Both the position numbers and the translations under genes were made by a program. From positions 186,001 through 250,000 of the forward strand of contig CAWHGF010000004.1 of NCBI GenBank assembly GCA_963828825.1: a stretch of 64,000 bases of DNA. Reading direction: 5' to 3'. Under the pieces are notes generated by a model that made no database searches, was not told the DNA's origin, and was given only the letters and a program-made list of their open reading frames with translations. This stretch comes from Bog-473 sp963828825. Its GTDB lineage: Bacteria; Actinomycetota; Acidimicrobiia; Acidimicrobiales; RAAP-2. Below, piece after piece: positions 49,463-58,590 of this stretch; the stretch's first letter is position 1; the number at the start of each line of letters is the position of its first letter.

Positions 49463-49981
49463 ATGACGTCGTGGCCTGGATCCGCTTTCGAGAGACTGCC
49501 GGAAGGCAGTCTTCGGTTCTCACTGACCGAATCCGGGATCAGTTGGATTCGGATTGACTACCAATGTCGAATCCAGTTCGGTGAAGCTGAGCTCGCTATC
49601 GAAACGCCCTTCGAACTGACTGCGATGGATCGGTCGTATCAGCTCGACCCCAACGACCGACGAGGGCTTGGCCCATTTGCTGCCCTCTATCCGGACACGG
49701 CGGTGGACATTCTCATGTCACCTGACGCGGAACTCGGCATGACCTTCGCCAGTGGAGCGGGGCTCGTTGTACCACCCCACCCGCGTTCGAGGCATGGTCG
49801 TTGGGGGGTTTTGTTTGCGTTCCTGGAGGCTTTGCATCCCAACGACAGGGTGAGTCCCACTTCGCCGGCTCGGAGCGGGCTTGCGTCAGCGTCTCGGTCC
49901 CGCTTCGGCGGGGTCCTTACAATCACCCGATCAGGTGATTGTAAGGGACGTGTCCGATGGGCATACTCTTGGAGCACCTAA
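49463..49981 (+). CDS. DUF6188 family protein, altered C-terminus
   Basis: The first about 115 residues fit DUF6188: WIRIDYQCRIQFGEAELAIE, TPFELTAMDRSYQLDPNDRR, LGPFAALYPDTAVDILMSPD, AELGMTFASGAGLVVPPHP. The last about 55 codons run through the hairpin-rich repeat that starts near 49830 and have no family match, so the natural end may have been replaced. Unknown function, mostly found as small solo genes. ATG at 49463. Confidence 0.7.
   Translation: MTSWPGSAFERLPEGSLRFSLTESGISWIRIDYQCRIQFGEAELAIETPFELTAMDRSYQLDPNDRRGLGPFAALYPDTAVDILMSPDAELGMTFASGAGLVVPPHPRSRHGRWGVLFAFLEALHPNDRVSPTSPARSGLASASRSRFGGVLTITRSGDCKGRVRWAYSWST
49883..49946. repeat. hairpin pair at start of hairpin-rich block
   Basis: First AGCGTCTCGG followed by the hairpin TCCCGCTTCGGCGGGG (49898-49913); AGCGTCTCGGCCCCACTTCG GCGGGGT recurs at about 51738. 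Then a perfect stem CCTTACAATCACC/GGTGATTGTAAGG (49915-49946, six-base loop). Its inner sequence and right flank recur at 52337. Confidence 0.75.
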
Positions 49982-50046
49982 CTACGTCAGTCACGTCGTC
50001 GGGGGTGTAGGGCACCCGACCTGGTTCGGGAGGATGGTGCCCACGG

Positions 50047-50080
50047 CAACAGCCCCGTCGCTTTAGGCGCGGGGCTGTTG
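50047..50080. terminator. strong hairpin, probable terminator
   Basis: Perfect 11-bp stem CAACAGCCCCG / CGGGGCTGTTG with a 12-base loop. No T-run follows, as is common for actinobacterial terminators. Confidence 0.55.
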
Positions 50081-50256
50081 TCATCACGAGCTGCTTCCGT
50101 CGTTGGGGTATGCGTGAGCGGAGGAGTAGCCGCTTCGCGGCAAGCGTTCCGGCCGGTTCTGTACGCCCCGATCAAGCTTGCCGACCACGTGCAACCGCCA
50201 TTCTTTCTAGATAACGTGTGGGTCGGATCAGGCGGTCGAGCGCGGAGGTACAGAAA

Positions 50257-50955
50257 ATGCGAATGCGGAGGTTCGTCGGCACGTCCGCGATGCTTGGGCT
50301 GAGCGTCTTGGCATCCGGAATCGTGGCAAGTACGAGTGTCGGAGTCAGCGCTGCCGGCGCTGCGGAGCACGCCAGTAAGACGGCTTTCTGCGGTGCGAAC
50401 GACTCGATCGACCGTGCCGCCGCACAGGTCAACTCGAACGCCGGCTTTCTGGCCGTCCTAAAGAAGCACACCCACGACTTGGCGGTCCTGAAGGAGAACG
50501 CCCCTCCGGGAGCGATAGGTCAGACGGTGAAGGGGACGGTCACCGAGGTCGAGGCGGCGATCTCCTCCAACAACGCCAACGAACTCAACAACATCCCCGA
50601 CGGTGCGAACATCGACACCTACTGCGGGGTCCAAGGGAATGGTGCGCCGTTGCCGGCATACTTCGGTAAAGGAACGGCGACCGCATTCTGCTCGACCTTC
50701 GATCCGGTCTACCAGGCTGCCGGGAACGCCACCAACCAGGCAGGTGTCCTCGCCGCTATCACGGCTCACCAAGCACAGATCGACCAACTCGCTTCGGAGT
50801 TGTCGTCGTTGCCCAAGTCGATCAAGGCCAAGGCCACGGCCGCGGTGGACAACGCTCAAAAGGCCATCGCGTCGAAGAATCCATCGACCCTTGGGGGAGG
50901 AAACGGCAATGGTCCGGCGAGCTACGTTGCTCTCTACTGCGGGCAGAACGAGTAA
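50257..50955 (+). CDS. secreted protein with two internal repeats
   Basis: 232 residues with a clear signal peptide (RRFVGTSAMLGLSVLASGIV then ASTSVGVSAAGAAEHA). The mature part is two homologous helical units of about 80-85 residues. Each opens with a Cys (AFCGANDSIDRAAAQVNSNA; AFCSTFDPVYQAAGNATNQA) and closes with one (NIDTYCGVQG; YVALYCGQNE). This suggests one disulfide per unit and four-helix packing. No family recognised; an extracellular binding or structural role is inferred. GGAGG nine bases before the ATG at 50257 decides the start. Confidence 0.72.
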   Translation: MRMRRFVGTSAMLGLSVLASGIVASTSVGVSAAGAAEHASKTAFCGANDSIDRAAAQVNSNAGFLAVLKKHTHDLAVLKENAPPGAIGQTVKGTVTEVEAAISSNNANELNNIPDGANIDTYCGVQGNGAPLPAYFGKGTATAFCSTFDPVYQAAGNATNQAGVLAAITAHQAQIDQLASELSSLPKSIKAKATAAVDNAQKAIASKNPSTLGGGNGNGPASYVALYCGQNE

Positions 50956-51948
50956 CAAGGCCGCACTGCGAAGGACTCCCCGTCCCCTACTGGCCGTCAG
51001 ATCGGAGCGGGCTTACGTCAGCGTCAGGGCGTCGCTTCGCGCCCGGGCAAGGGCGCTCTGACCACTACTCCTCCACCTGGTGGTCGCTGCGTCGGCCGAA
51101 CATGTCGTCCCCCTATGGCGCGGCCGTTTCGCGCCGGCCAGACTTGCTGGTGGCACGCCGGGGGCCCCGCCGGCACCTCGGGGTTGGGTGTACCGCCACG
51201 CCCGCCATACGTGCCCACAGCGAGACGACCCCGGCCCGCGCAATCGGGCCGGGGTCGTCTCGTATAACGAACGGGAACCGACCGGCTTTCGATTGCACGA
51301 AAGCAACGAGGGTGGATTGCCGATAAGTAGGACGAGCGGCGCCGGCGCCATCCTGTCCCCTCCCCCCCGAGATGGCGCCGGCCCGTTCGCGTCCGGCATT
51401 TCACCGATGTCTGCCCGCAAGGATTTCCTTGTCTGTTAGTGGATTGCGGATTCGGGGTTCGCCAGCTGGGTGACGACTTGAATGAAGGCAAAGAGCCGTC
51501 ACTCCGGGCACCCTGTCTCTTGGGAGAACTTCTCCGACAGGGTGGTCGAGACCAACCGCAACCGCAATGCTTCGTAGCGCCCGGTGGCAGGGTGGGGACG
51601 GAGGCGGCTCGAGCGAGCGCCTCGTTGGAATCTCGCTAGGCAACGCCAGGGCAACGGCCCATCGGTTCGGCGGCAGGGCGCCCTTGATCGGGCGCGTCTC
51701 GGTGGCGACGCCATAGGCTGACCGTCGTAACTCGTTCCCAGCGTCTCGGCCCCACTTCGGCGGGGTGGGTTCGCGTTAGTTCACGCGGCCGTAATCCGAG
51801 AATCGGCCTGATTTGCAACCGAGGTCCGGTAAGACGTGCAACGTCAACCCTGCGTTTCGGCCCCGCCTCTGACCCCCCGGGCGGGGTCGAAACGCGTTCA
51901 GGGGCGGCAGGTACAAATCCGTCGTGACTCGCCCTCCGCCGAGCGTCC
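50956..51948. other. non-coding, hairpin-rich stretch
   Basis: About 1 kb without a supported gene. It carries a perfect 18-bp stem (51221-51238 with 51245-51262), a perfect 12-bp stem GCCGGCGCCATC (51341-51352 with 51371-51382), a TTCGG hairpin near 51748, and a 16-bp stem with one G-T pair (51852-51867 with 51880-51895). CGGAGCGGGCTTACGTCAGC near 51002 repeats 49870. Confidence 0.75.
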
Positions 51949-52266
51949 TCAGGCACTATCGGCGCGCTTTGGGTGTACCGCCGAATCTGCGGCACCCTTC
52001 GCTTCGTCGACGACCACTTCTACAACTTCAGACAACACGCCACGCCCATCGTTGAACTGTTTGCGAGTCATGGCGAGCGAGCCCCAAAGGATGCCCATGA
52101 GGACGAGAGAGCCAACCCAACAGATCGGCACGAGGAACCCGATCAGACCGAGGAGGATGGCCGGCGTCAGCAGAGCCAGTTGTCCGACGCCAGGTCGCAC
52201 CATTGGGGTGGTCGTGCGCTGTCTGGCAAATCTGCCACTACTGTCCCGACTTGGTGTTTTCGCCAT
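51949..52266 (-). CDS. small membrane protein
   Basis: 105 residues. A basic N-terminus (AKTPSRDSSGRFARQRTTTP) is followed by two membrane segments (LALLTPAILLGLIGFLVPIC then WVGSLVLMGILWGSLAM) and a soluble tail. GAGGAG eight bases before the ATG (52264-52266) supports the start. No family. It sits inside the hairpin-rich block. Confidence 0.65.
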   Translation of the reverse strand: MAKTPSRDSSGRFARQRTTTPMVRPGVGQLALLTPAILLGLIGFLVPICWVGSLVLMGILWGSLAMTRKQFNDGRGVLSEVVEVVVDEAKGAADSAVHPKRADSA

Positions 52267-53053
52267 CTCGGTCTCCTCTCCGATGCACTGCTCCCAACCA
52301 GCGCGATACCCCGTTCCTGCTTGTCGGTATCAGAGTTCACCCGATCGGGTGATTTTGAGGGCCGTGCAAACGGGAATGGACCCCTCAGCACCCTCTTCAG
52401 GCATGTCGAGGGGTGCGCGTGAGTGGCTCCGTTCTGAGCACCGCTCGCGTGGTGGCGAGAGGGCCGACTCGGTGATTCTCTCAGCCGCCAGGGGGCCGTT
52501 TCGCGTCAGGCCGTGAGTGGGCGTTGTGGCCAGTCCTCTACCCAGTGGTCGCTGCCCGCCCGAGCACCCCGACCCCTGGCACGGCCGATTCGAGCCTTCG
52601 AGACTTGTGAGTAGGCACGCGGGTTTCGCCAAGGCCCTGTGCCCACTGGACTGGCACGCGAGGGTTATCCGTCTTTCCCTCAGCGTGCACGGCCAGCGAG
52701 ACGACCCCGGCCCGCGAATACCAGGCCGGGGTCGCTTCGTCTTATCGGCAGTCTGCGCTCTCAAATTGAGGGTGCGTTGTTTCGAGTACGACCCCCGTGG
52801 GCACGCTGCCGGCGGATCCGGCCCGCAGGTCGGACCCCATAGCGACAGCCCCCGGAGATCCATCTCAAGCGCTCCCGGGGCACTGCTCGCGTCTGGCGCC
52901 GGATCGCGACGCCGTCGTGGCATGTTGACGCGCCTCGGACTTGCATCGCAGCAAAGGTGGCCCATCCCCGAACCCGCAATGGACGGGGGCAGTCGGTGGT
53001 TCTCAGGTGCCAGGATGAGCCCCAAGATCCGAACTGAGGAGTCGCCTCCGGCC
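52267..53053. other. non-coding stretch with hairpins
   Basis: No supported gene. Contains the perfect palindrome TCACCCGATCGGGTGA (52337-52352) and a stem CGAGACGACCCCGGCC (52697-52712) paired with 52724-52739 at 14 of 16. The second stem's left arm is identical to the stem at 51221. Confidence 0.7.
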
Positions 53054-53617
53054 ATGGGCAAACTGATCTATTCAGCGATCACATCTCTCGATGGCTTTAT
53101 AGAGGACGAGGACGGCCGTTTTGATTGGGCGGCCCCCGACGAAGAGGTGCACGCTTTCGTGAACGACCTCGAGCGGCCCATCGGCATCTATCTCTACGGC
53201 CGACGCATGTACGAGACCATGGTGTTCTGGGAGACGGCGGCCAGCGGCGAGGATCAGTCCGCAATCTTCCGGGACTACGCCGAGATCTGGCGGGGGGCCG
53301 AGAAGGTCGTCTTCTCTAGAACGTTGGAAATGGCATCCAGCGCAAGAACCAGGATCGAGGCCACTTTCGACACCGAGATGATCCGTCAGAGAAAGGCGTC
53401 AGCAAGAGGTGACCTGACCATTGGTGGTGCTCAGCTCGCGGCACTCGCATTTCGGGTCAACTTGATCGACGAGTGTCATCTGTTTCTCAATCCGATCGTG
53501 GTGGGAGGTGGGAAGCCGGCTCTTCCGAGCAAGGTCCGCACCCGACTTGATTTGCTCGATGAGGGACGATTTGGCAACGGTGTGGTCCACCTCCACTACC
53601 GCGTGACCAACGAATGA
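53054..53617 (+). CDS. dihydrofolate reductase-family (RibD C-terminal-like) protein
   Basis: 187 residues of the RibD_C/DHFR-like fold. MGKLIYSAITSLDGFIEDED, IYLYGRRMYETMVFWE (substrate/NADPH loop), GAEKVVFSRTLEMASSARTR, DLTIGGAQLAALAFRVNLID (GG nucleotide motif) and ECHLFLNPIVVGGGKPALPS are the standard blocks. It probably reduces a pterin- or pyrimidine-like substrate with NADPH; the substrate is unknown. ATG at 53054, GGAG upstream. Intact. Confidence 0.88.
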   Translation: MGKLIYSAITSLDGFIEDEDGRFDWAAPDEEVHAFVNDLERPIGIYLYGRRMYETMVFWETAASGEDQSAIFRDYAEIWRGAEKVVFSRTLEMASSARTRIEATFDTEMIRQRKASARGDLTIGGAQLAALAFRVNLIDECHLFLNPIVVGGGKPALPSKVRTRLDLLDEGRFGNGVVHLHYRVTNE

Positions 53618-53799
53618 CTGCCCTCGTCACGCACGGGGCACCCTCATCAAGGTGAACGGACGGACGCAAGAGCCGCGTCCCACGGGCGAGCCAGCCGTAG
53701 ATGGTCTGCGTGGCCGTCCCGACGGTCTCGACCATGCTGCCTTGGGTGGCCGTGAACGCGCCACATCAGCTCAAAAATTTCGGATGACCTGCAGTGTCG

Positions 53800-53852
53800 G
53801 GGGGACGTACACAAAGCCCGACTGGAGGCTGTGTCTCTGGTCATGCCTGTAG
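53800..53852 (+). pseudogene. large serine recombinase 3' end remnant
   Basis: SVGGTYTKPDWRLCLWSCL stop: the glycine-rich linker and PDWRL tail seen in the other recombinase ends. Nothing else recognisable of the gene lies upstream. Confidence 0.65.
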
Positions 53853-53900
53853 CTGATCTGCTGCAGCCCTAGACGGCCCGGATCCGGGCGCCGTGAGGAC

Positions 53901-54025
53901 CCGGTGCCGGTGAAGCCGGCATCGGGGAACGGCCGGATCTTGCCCCGAGCCGCAGGCCCTTGGGGCCGTGGCGGGAGCGCAGGAGGGGTCGGGCCATCGA
54001 TGATTAGGGCTGCCGCCGTCCCGGC
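53901..54025. repeat. dispersed repeat, copy B
   Basis: Partner of 12524-12646 (see there). It lies between the recombinase remnant ending at 53852 and the stop of the GT-C gene at 54095. Confidence 0.7.
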
Positions 54026-54094
54026 GAACTCACCCTGCACCGGAAGACACCGGGACCTGTTGGGGAACCACCCCAGGCAGTTGTGAAATTGTCC

Positions 54095-56044
54095 CTATGG
54101 CGAAACGATGGCAAGACGCCTCTGAACGCCATACCAGATGGTCGCGCCACTGGAAAAAGACGGTGCGCCGATGGCGGCATCGATGTGAATCACAACATTT
54201 GCCGGGTTCTGGCCGACTGGCAGCACCACGACCGTCTCGACATGGTAGTTGTGCATGAAGGCTCTCAGGTCGGAAGTGAGATCGGTGTGCGACAAAGCGG
54301 TCTGTTGAGGCGGCGTTGAATAGCCGTAGAAAGACGAACCGAAGAGGGCTTGTATGGAATGAGGTTTCAGTTCGGAAGCTGACGGAGTTCCGGACAACTC
54401 GTAGCCGGCTGGCACAAACGGGCGCCAACCGTAACCGCCGATCAATTTGAAGTTCAGGCCAGTCATCGCCTGGTCCAGTAGAACATCGTCGATGCTCTCG
54501 TACTTGTAGGTGAACGGCACAGGGATGACCGGTGAATCGGGATACGGATAGGCCAGCACGACACTTCCGTGCGGTATCTTCTTGAGCGCCTGCGAGACAG
54601 TAGCCGAGGGGTCGCCGGAGGCCGAAAGTTGTTCCGCGTGCGCTGGCACAAGCGGAAGTTCAACGATTAGGACGATAATCCCGGCGAGTGAATACCCCAA
54701 GGTCCTTTTCCACGTTGACGGCAGCCTTCTCAATCGGGATGGATCGGTAAGCCTTCGGTAGAGAGCCTCGATGCCCATGGCCAGAATCGCCGAGCCGAAT
54801 ATGGCCGTATAGAGGGATAACCGAGTTGATAGCAATCCGTCAGTTCCCGGAAGATGAGCAAGAACTATAAACGGCAACGGGACGTGGGTATCGTGCCCGG
54901 CGACATAGAGAACCGAACCCAGCGATAGGATGAGCGAGCTTGCGGCAAGTACCCCGGCGATCAGGACGATGCCGTGTCGCCGAAGGATGAGGACGGTCAC
55001 GATGACAGCAAGGAAGAACGGTACTCCTATATAGATCATCGCGGAGTACCCGAGATGCTGAAGCCAAAATGACGCCAGATGCGACGTCCCGAGCCGTTGG
55101 AGATAGCCGGGAACGAACAAACCCAGCAAATCACCGTGGTATGTCGCGAGGTTTGCCTGCGAGTTCGGAGGACCGTCGATGTGCTCTGGCCCCAAGAGCA
55201 TGAAGGTCAGCGGATAGGCAACAAGTACGGCGCCTGTCACAAGGCCGAACGTCAGTGCCCTCTTAATGTAGGGCCACTTGGTTGAGATCGTGTCTCGGTT
55301 AGGAATCACATAGAGAGCGCACCCCAGCATGGCCATCAAGACCGAGCTGACGAGAATCTCCGTCGAGACCAAGAACTGGAGGCTGCCGACCACGCCCAGC
55401 GCCACGCCCGAGCGGGACGCTTTCCATCTCTGACGGAACACGATCTCATAGGCAATCAGAAAGAACAACGGCGGCAGAGCAGCGAACGAAAGGTCCAGTT
55501 GCTGCCCGGCCTGCACCATCTCATAGGAGGAGAAGCCGTAGAGCAGACCGCCTGCGAACGCGGCCGGCCACCAACGAGTCCAACGGCGAAGTACGAGACA
55601 CATCGACACCGCCGAGGCGAATACAGTGACCCTCACCATCACATTCCACGCAACAACCGGCCCGAATAGCTTCGTGAATGGCGAGATCACAACTCCCAAA
55701 CCGAACGGCGCCCCGGCCACCTCGGCGTTCAGTCCAACCGGGTAGTTCTGCCAGTTCGTGAACAAGAGGTTGTGCCCATGCCAAATGGCGTATTGGACCC
55801 ATTCGAGCCACCAGACCTCTGCGATCTGATCGACGGTCTGGGGTCCTGTGATATAGGCCGATCCGAAGGAACTGAGATGACCGAACAGCACGATCGTCAG
55901 CAACGCATAGAGCCCACAGCAGATCGAAGGTGGCACCCAACGGCGAATCCCCGAACCGAGCGCGATGCTGTCTGGAGGCTGGAGGGTCTGATCACCAGAA
56001 ACGGCACCCCCCGCTAACTCAACAGAGTGCTCGTCAAGCGCCAC
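54095..56044 (-). CDS. GT-C/YfhO-like polytopic membrane protein, no Ig-like domain
   Basis: About 649 residues, paralogue of the 22697 gene but without its C-terminal domain. The first outer loop has GPQTVDQIAEVWWLEW (conserved Asp and VWWLxW) and NWQNYPVGLNAEV. Helices and FTKLFGPVVAWNVMVRVTVF follow, and the outer domain contains KIPHGSVVLAYPYPDSPVIP and LNFKLIGGYGWRPF. Role as for the paralogue: a surface lipid-linked sugar enzyme or related, by inference. The frame opens at a TTG (56065); the GTG at 56044 is preferred because GAGGGGTGG precedes it. It is flanked by a recombinase remnant (53.8 kb) and an att-like motif (56268). Intact. Confidence 0.75.
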   Translation of the reverse strand: MALDEHSVELAGGAVSGDQTLQPPDSIALGSGIRRWVPPSICCGLYALLTIVLFGHLSSFGSAYITGPQTVDQIAEVWWLEWVQYAIWHGHNLLFTNWQNYPVGLNAEVAGAPFGLGVVISPFTKLFGPVVAWNVMVRVTVFASAVSMCLVLRRWTRWWPAAFAGGLLYGFSSYEMVQAGQQLDLSFAALPPLFFLIAYEIVFRQRWKASRSGVALGVVGSLQFLVSTEILVSSVLMAMLGCALYVIPNRDTISTKWPYIKRALTFGLVTGAVLVAYPLTFMLLGPEHIDGPPNSQANLATYHGDLLGLFVPGYLQRLGTSHLASFWLQHLGYSAMIYIGVPFFLAVIVTVLILRRHGIVLIAGVLAASSLILSLGSVLYVAGHDTHVPLPFIVLAHLPGTDGLLSTRLSLYTAIFGSAILAMGIEALYRRLTDPSRLRRLPSTWKRTLGYSLAGIIVLIVELPLVPAHAEQLSASGDPSATVSQALKKIPHGSVVLAYPYPDSPVIPVPFTYKYESIDDVLLDQAMTGLNFKLIGGYGWRPFVPAGYELSGTPSASELKPHSIQALFGSSFYGYSTPPQQTALSHTDLTSDLRAFMHNYHVETVVVLPVGQNPANVVIHIDAAIGAPSFSSGATIWYGVQRRLAIVSP

Positions 56045-56248
56045 CGAACCACCCCTCGCTGTCAAACGAGTCTTGACTTGTCATTGGCTATCTGTCTGTC
56101 CAGAATTTGGAGTGGTACCGGCGAACGTTGCACAATCTCGGAGCGAGGACGATCCTCCTCATGCTCCCATAGCGAGATCGTCCAGGCGATCACCGGGGCC
56201 ATGCCGTAAGTCTGGCCCAATTCCCCGTTTAGCCCGAAAGCGCTGGAG

Positions 56249-56293
56249 TGGGGCAGGTCCTGGCGGCGGGTGCGCAACCTGTAACACAGCACC
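56249..56293 (+). repeat. att-like motif, copy 3
   Basis: TGGGGCAGGTCCTGGCGGC then GGGTGCGCAACCTGTAACAC AGCACC (56268-56293). Copy 4 at 63353-63397 shares both blocks. The motif has outer arms GGGTGC/GCACC. Confidence 0.75.
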
Positions 56294-56897
56294 GGCAAAC
56301 TGCATGGGATCATAGAGAAACGCAAAGAGAATTCGGTTCTCGGCCGGGCCCGCCGGGAGGGCCCGTCAAGGCCGGCCGCAGGCCGCTCGGGAGGCAGCCT
56401 TGACGGGCTCGGTCGGTCCAGCGACACAATGGGGCAAGAGGCCGGTGCAGCCGGCCTCTTGGTGGCGCCTCCTGCTGTGTGTGATCGACGGGCGGAGCCC
56501 CGGCATCGGTGGGCCCGAGAGTTGTTGCACTGTTGTCTAGACGCGAACTACAGCCAGGTGATTTACTCTGAGGAGCGCCGTCTGAAGGGACACGGGGGCC
56601 CGGGGAGAGCGCTAGGGCCATGCGGAAGCAATCCCGAAGAGATCTGCTCGGGGTGACGGGTAAAGCCGTCCAAATCCAGCCGGTAAAAAGGCGTGGAGCC
56701 ACCAGTTCCCCAGGTGGTGCTGATTCCGATACTCGATGAAGTTCAGAGACGACAGTGTCCCGGGTAGCCGTTCCGAGGTCCCTGGCAGTCCGGCGTGTGG
56801 AGGAAGCGACGGGCAACCCTCTCCTTTGGGTTGCCCGTTTTTCGATTCAGGGAGAGGGGTCCAGATATTGGATCTATCTCTAGGAGTCGAAAGGAAA
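56294..56897. other. non-coding stretch with three hairpins before a rep remnant
   Basis: No gene. Contains a 12-bp stem GCCCGTCAAGGC (56361-56372 with 56397-56408), an 11-bp stem CAAGAGGCCGG (56435-56445 with 56451-56461) and the terminator at 56809. The stems could be a plasmid-type origin or terminators; this is inference. Confidence 0.6.
56809..56842 (+). terminator. intrinsic terminator
   Basis: Perfect 11-bp stem ACGGGCAACCC / GGGTTGCCCGT with an eight-base loop and a run of five T. A classic factor-independent terminator reading on the plus strand. Confidence 0.85.
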
Positions 56898-57094
56898 TGT
56901 CTCACTTGAAATCGGTTCGGAACGCCGACCTCGCCACCGCTTCCGGCACACCGCCTGGCCTACCGCCGTAGGAGACGCCACTGGTGGTGGAGTTAGCATC
57001 TGGTATCGATGCGCTCTATCTGTCGGGAAACGCCACCGTCTCCGACTCGCTTCGGGAACAGCTGGCCATAGGCCGAGCGGCTGCAGAACGGGAT
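56898..57094 (+). pseudogene. rep-like protein, 5' remnant, copy 1
   Basis: MSHLKSVRNADLATASGTPP then a TAG; further on TPLVVELASGIDALYLSGNA, TVSDSLREQLAIGRAAAE. Bases 56984-57089 are about 92 percent identical to 63400-63505, where the gene continues as a replication-initiator-like protein. Here it breaks off and the recombinase remnant follows. Confidence 0.75.
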
Positions 57095-57739
57095 GTGCCC
57101 AGCCCGTCGGACGAATATCGGACTGGCTCGTGCGGCCGTCCTGGGCATGAAGCTGCTTCGTGACGACCAGGACCTCCAAGCGGCGATCCGAAGGACCCTG
57201 GCCGCCGGAGCCGGACGGAACCCGGTAGGGCCCGCCGGCGCCGCCGGACAGGACCTGCGGAGACGCTGGGGGCGCTGTCGGACAAGCGGTACAAGCTGCT
57301 GGACCCGTACTACCGGGATGGGATTAGCGCTGAACTGTTTTCCGAGGAAGAAGCTCGCCTATGTGCGGCAATCGAGGCGGCACGGATTGAGGCGTCCAAT
57401 GAGCAGGCCCAGGATCGTCTCCAGAGCGAGCTTGAGGCCCGGTTCGATCAGGTGGCATCGCTCCTGCAGGGTCTCGACATCGAGGCCGTCTGGATGGCGG
57501 CCGAGGAGCAAGAACGCCGGGTCTTAGTTGAGGAATTGGTTGAGGCTGTCGGCGTCTTTCCGGACCATCTGGAAGTCACGGTGACGGGCGCTCCGCCTCT
57601 AAACGTTCTCTATGGAGAGGTAGGGCTGAAGGAGTCGGGTTTTGTTGGTGTCGGAGGGGGTGGTGTCGGAGGGGGGACGACCACAGAACCCGACTGGAGG
57701 CTGATGCCGTTGACCGGGCCCCGATCGTTGAGCCACTCG

Positions 57740-58540
57740 CTATGCGAGCTGTAGCTGCTGTCGGTTGAGCCACTGCTCGACGAACTCGACCGGGGTGAGC
57801 CAGCCGTGCGCCGAGTGGGGCCTGTTCATGTTGTAGTCGATCCTCCAGTCCTCGGTGAGCACCTGAGCCTCGAGCAGCGAGTCGAACTGCTGGCCGTTGA
57901 GGTGCTCGTCGCGCATCCGCCCGTTGTAGCTCTCGATCCAGGCGTTCTGCCAAGGGCTCCCCGGGTCGATGAACACCGTGCCGGTGCCGTTGAAGCGGCA
58001 CCAGTCGGCGACCGCGTAGGCGATGAACTCGGGCCCATGGTCGAAGCGGACGAAGATCGGCGCACCGCGCTGGGCCGCCAGGCGCTCGAGGCAGGCGACG
58101 ACACCGTCCGCGTCGATGGAGCGCTCGACGTCGGTGGCGAGCGCCTCGCGGGTGAACTCGTCGATGACGTTGAGGACCTTGAGCATCCTCCCGTCGGAGG
58201 TCTGGTCGAACTGGAAGTCCAGAGCCCACACCACGTTGGGCCTGATCGGACAGAACGGGCCCATGGCCTTGCCGATGCCCCGCAGCGGCTTCTTGCGCTT
58301 GCGATAGGGCACACGCAGGCCTTCTGCGATCCACAGGCGATGGATCCGCTTGGGGTTCACCCTCCATCCGGCCGCCTTGGCGGCCAGCGCCGCCCTCCGC
58401 CAGCCCCAGCGGGGACGGCGCCGGGCGAAGTCACGCAGGAAGGCCCGCAGCGCCAGCTCGTCATCTGAGGGCACCGGTGCCTCCAGGCGCTGGGTCGATC
58501 TGGGCTGGCCGAGCACCCGACAGGCCCGGCGTTCGCTCAC
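57740..58540 (-). CDS. IS3 orfB integrase
   Basis: At least 266 residues; probably translated as a -1 fusion from orfA, since the frame is open to about 58600 (CTQFGVSERRACRVLGQPRS). HTH_21 part RRPRWGWRRAALAAKAAGWR, then the rve core with the triad in VVWALDFQFDQTSDGRML, IFVRFDHGPEFIAYAVADWC and PWQNAWIESYNGRMRDEHLN. IS407-like subgroup. Intact and potentially active. Confidence 0.9.
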   Translation of the reverse strand: MSERRACRVLGQPRSTQRLEAPVPSDDELALRAFLRDFARRRPRWGWRRAALAAKAAGWRVNPKRIHRLWIAEGLRVPYRKRKKPLRGIGKAMGPFCPIRPNVVWALDFQFDQTSDGRMLKVLNVIDEFTREALATDVERSIDADGVVACLERLAAQRGAPIFVRFDHGPEFIAYAVADWCRFNGTGTVFIDPGSPWQNAWIESYNGRMRDEHLNGQQFDSLLEAQVLTEDWRIDYNMNRPHSAHGWLTPVEFVEQWLNRQQLQLA

Positions 58541-58590
58541 CCCGAACTGCGTGCAGAGGGCCCTGACGGCCCGCCGCCGGCAGTCCGGGG

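Noticed and set aside
48520..52740. Integron cassette array with attC sites (many stems between small genes)
   Set aside because: The stems lack the ordered RYYYAAC ... GTTRRRY core sites (the one GTTAGGC/GCCAAC stem at 48524 has the wrong order), gene directions vary, and no integron integrase is seen.
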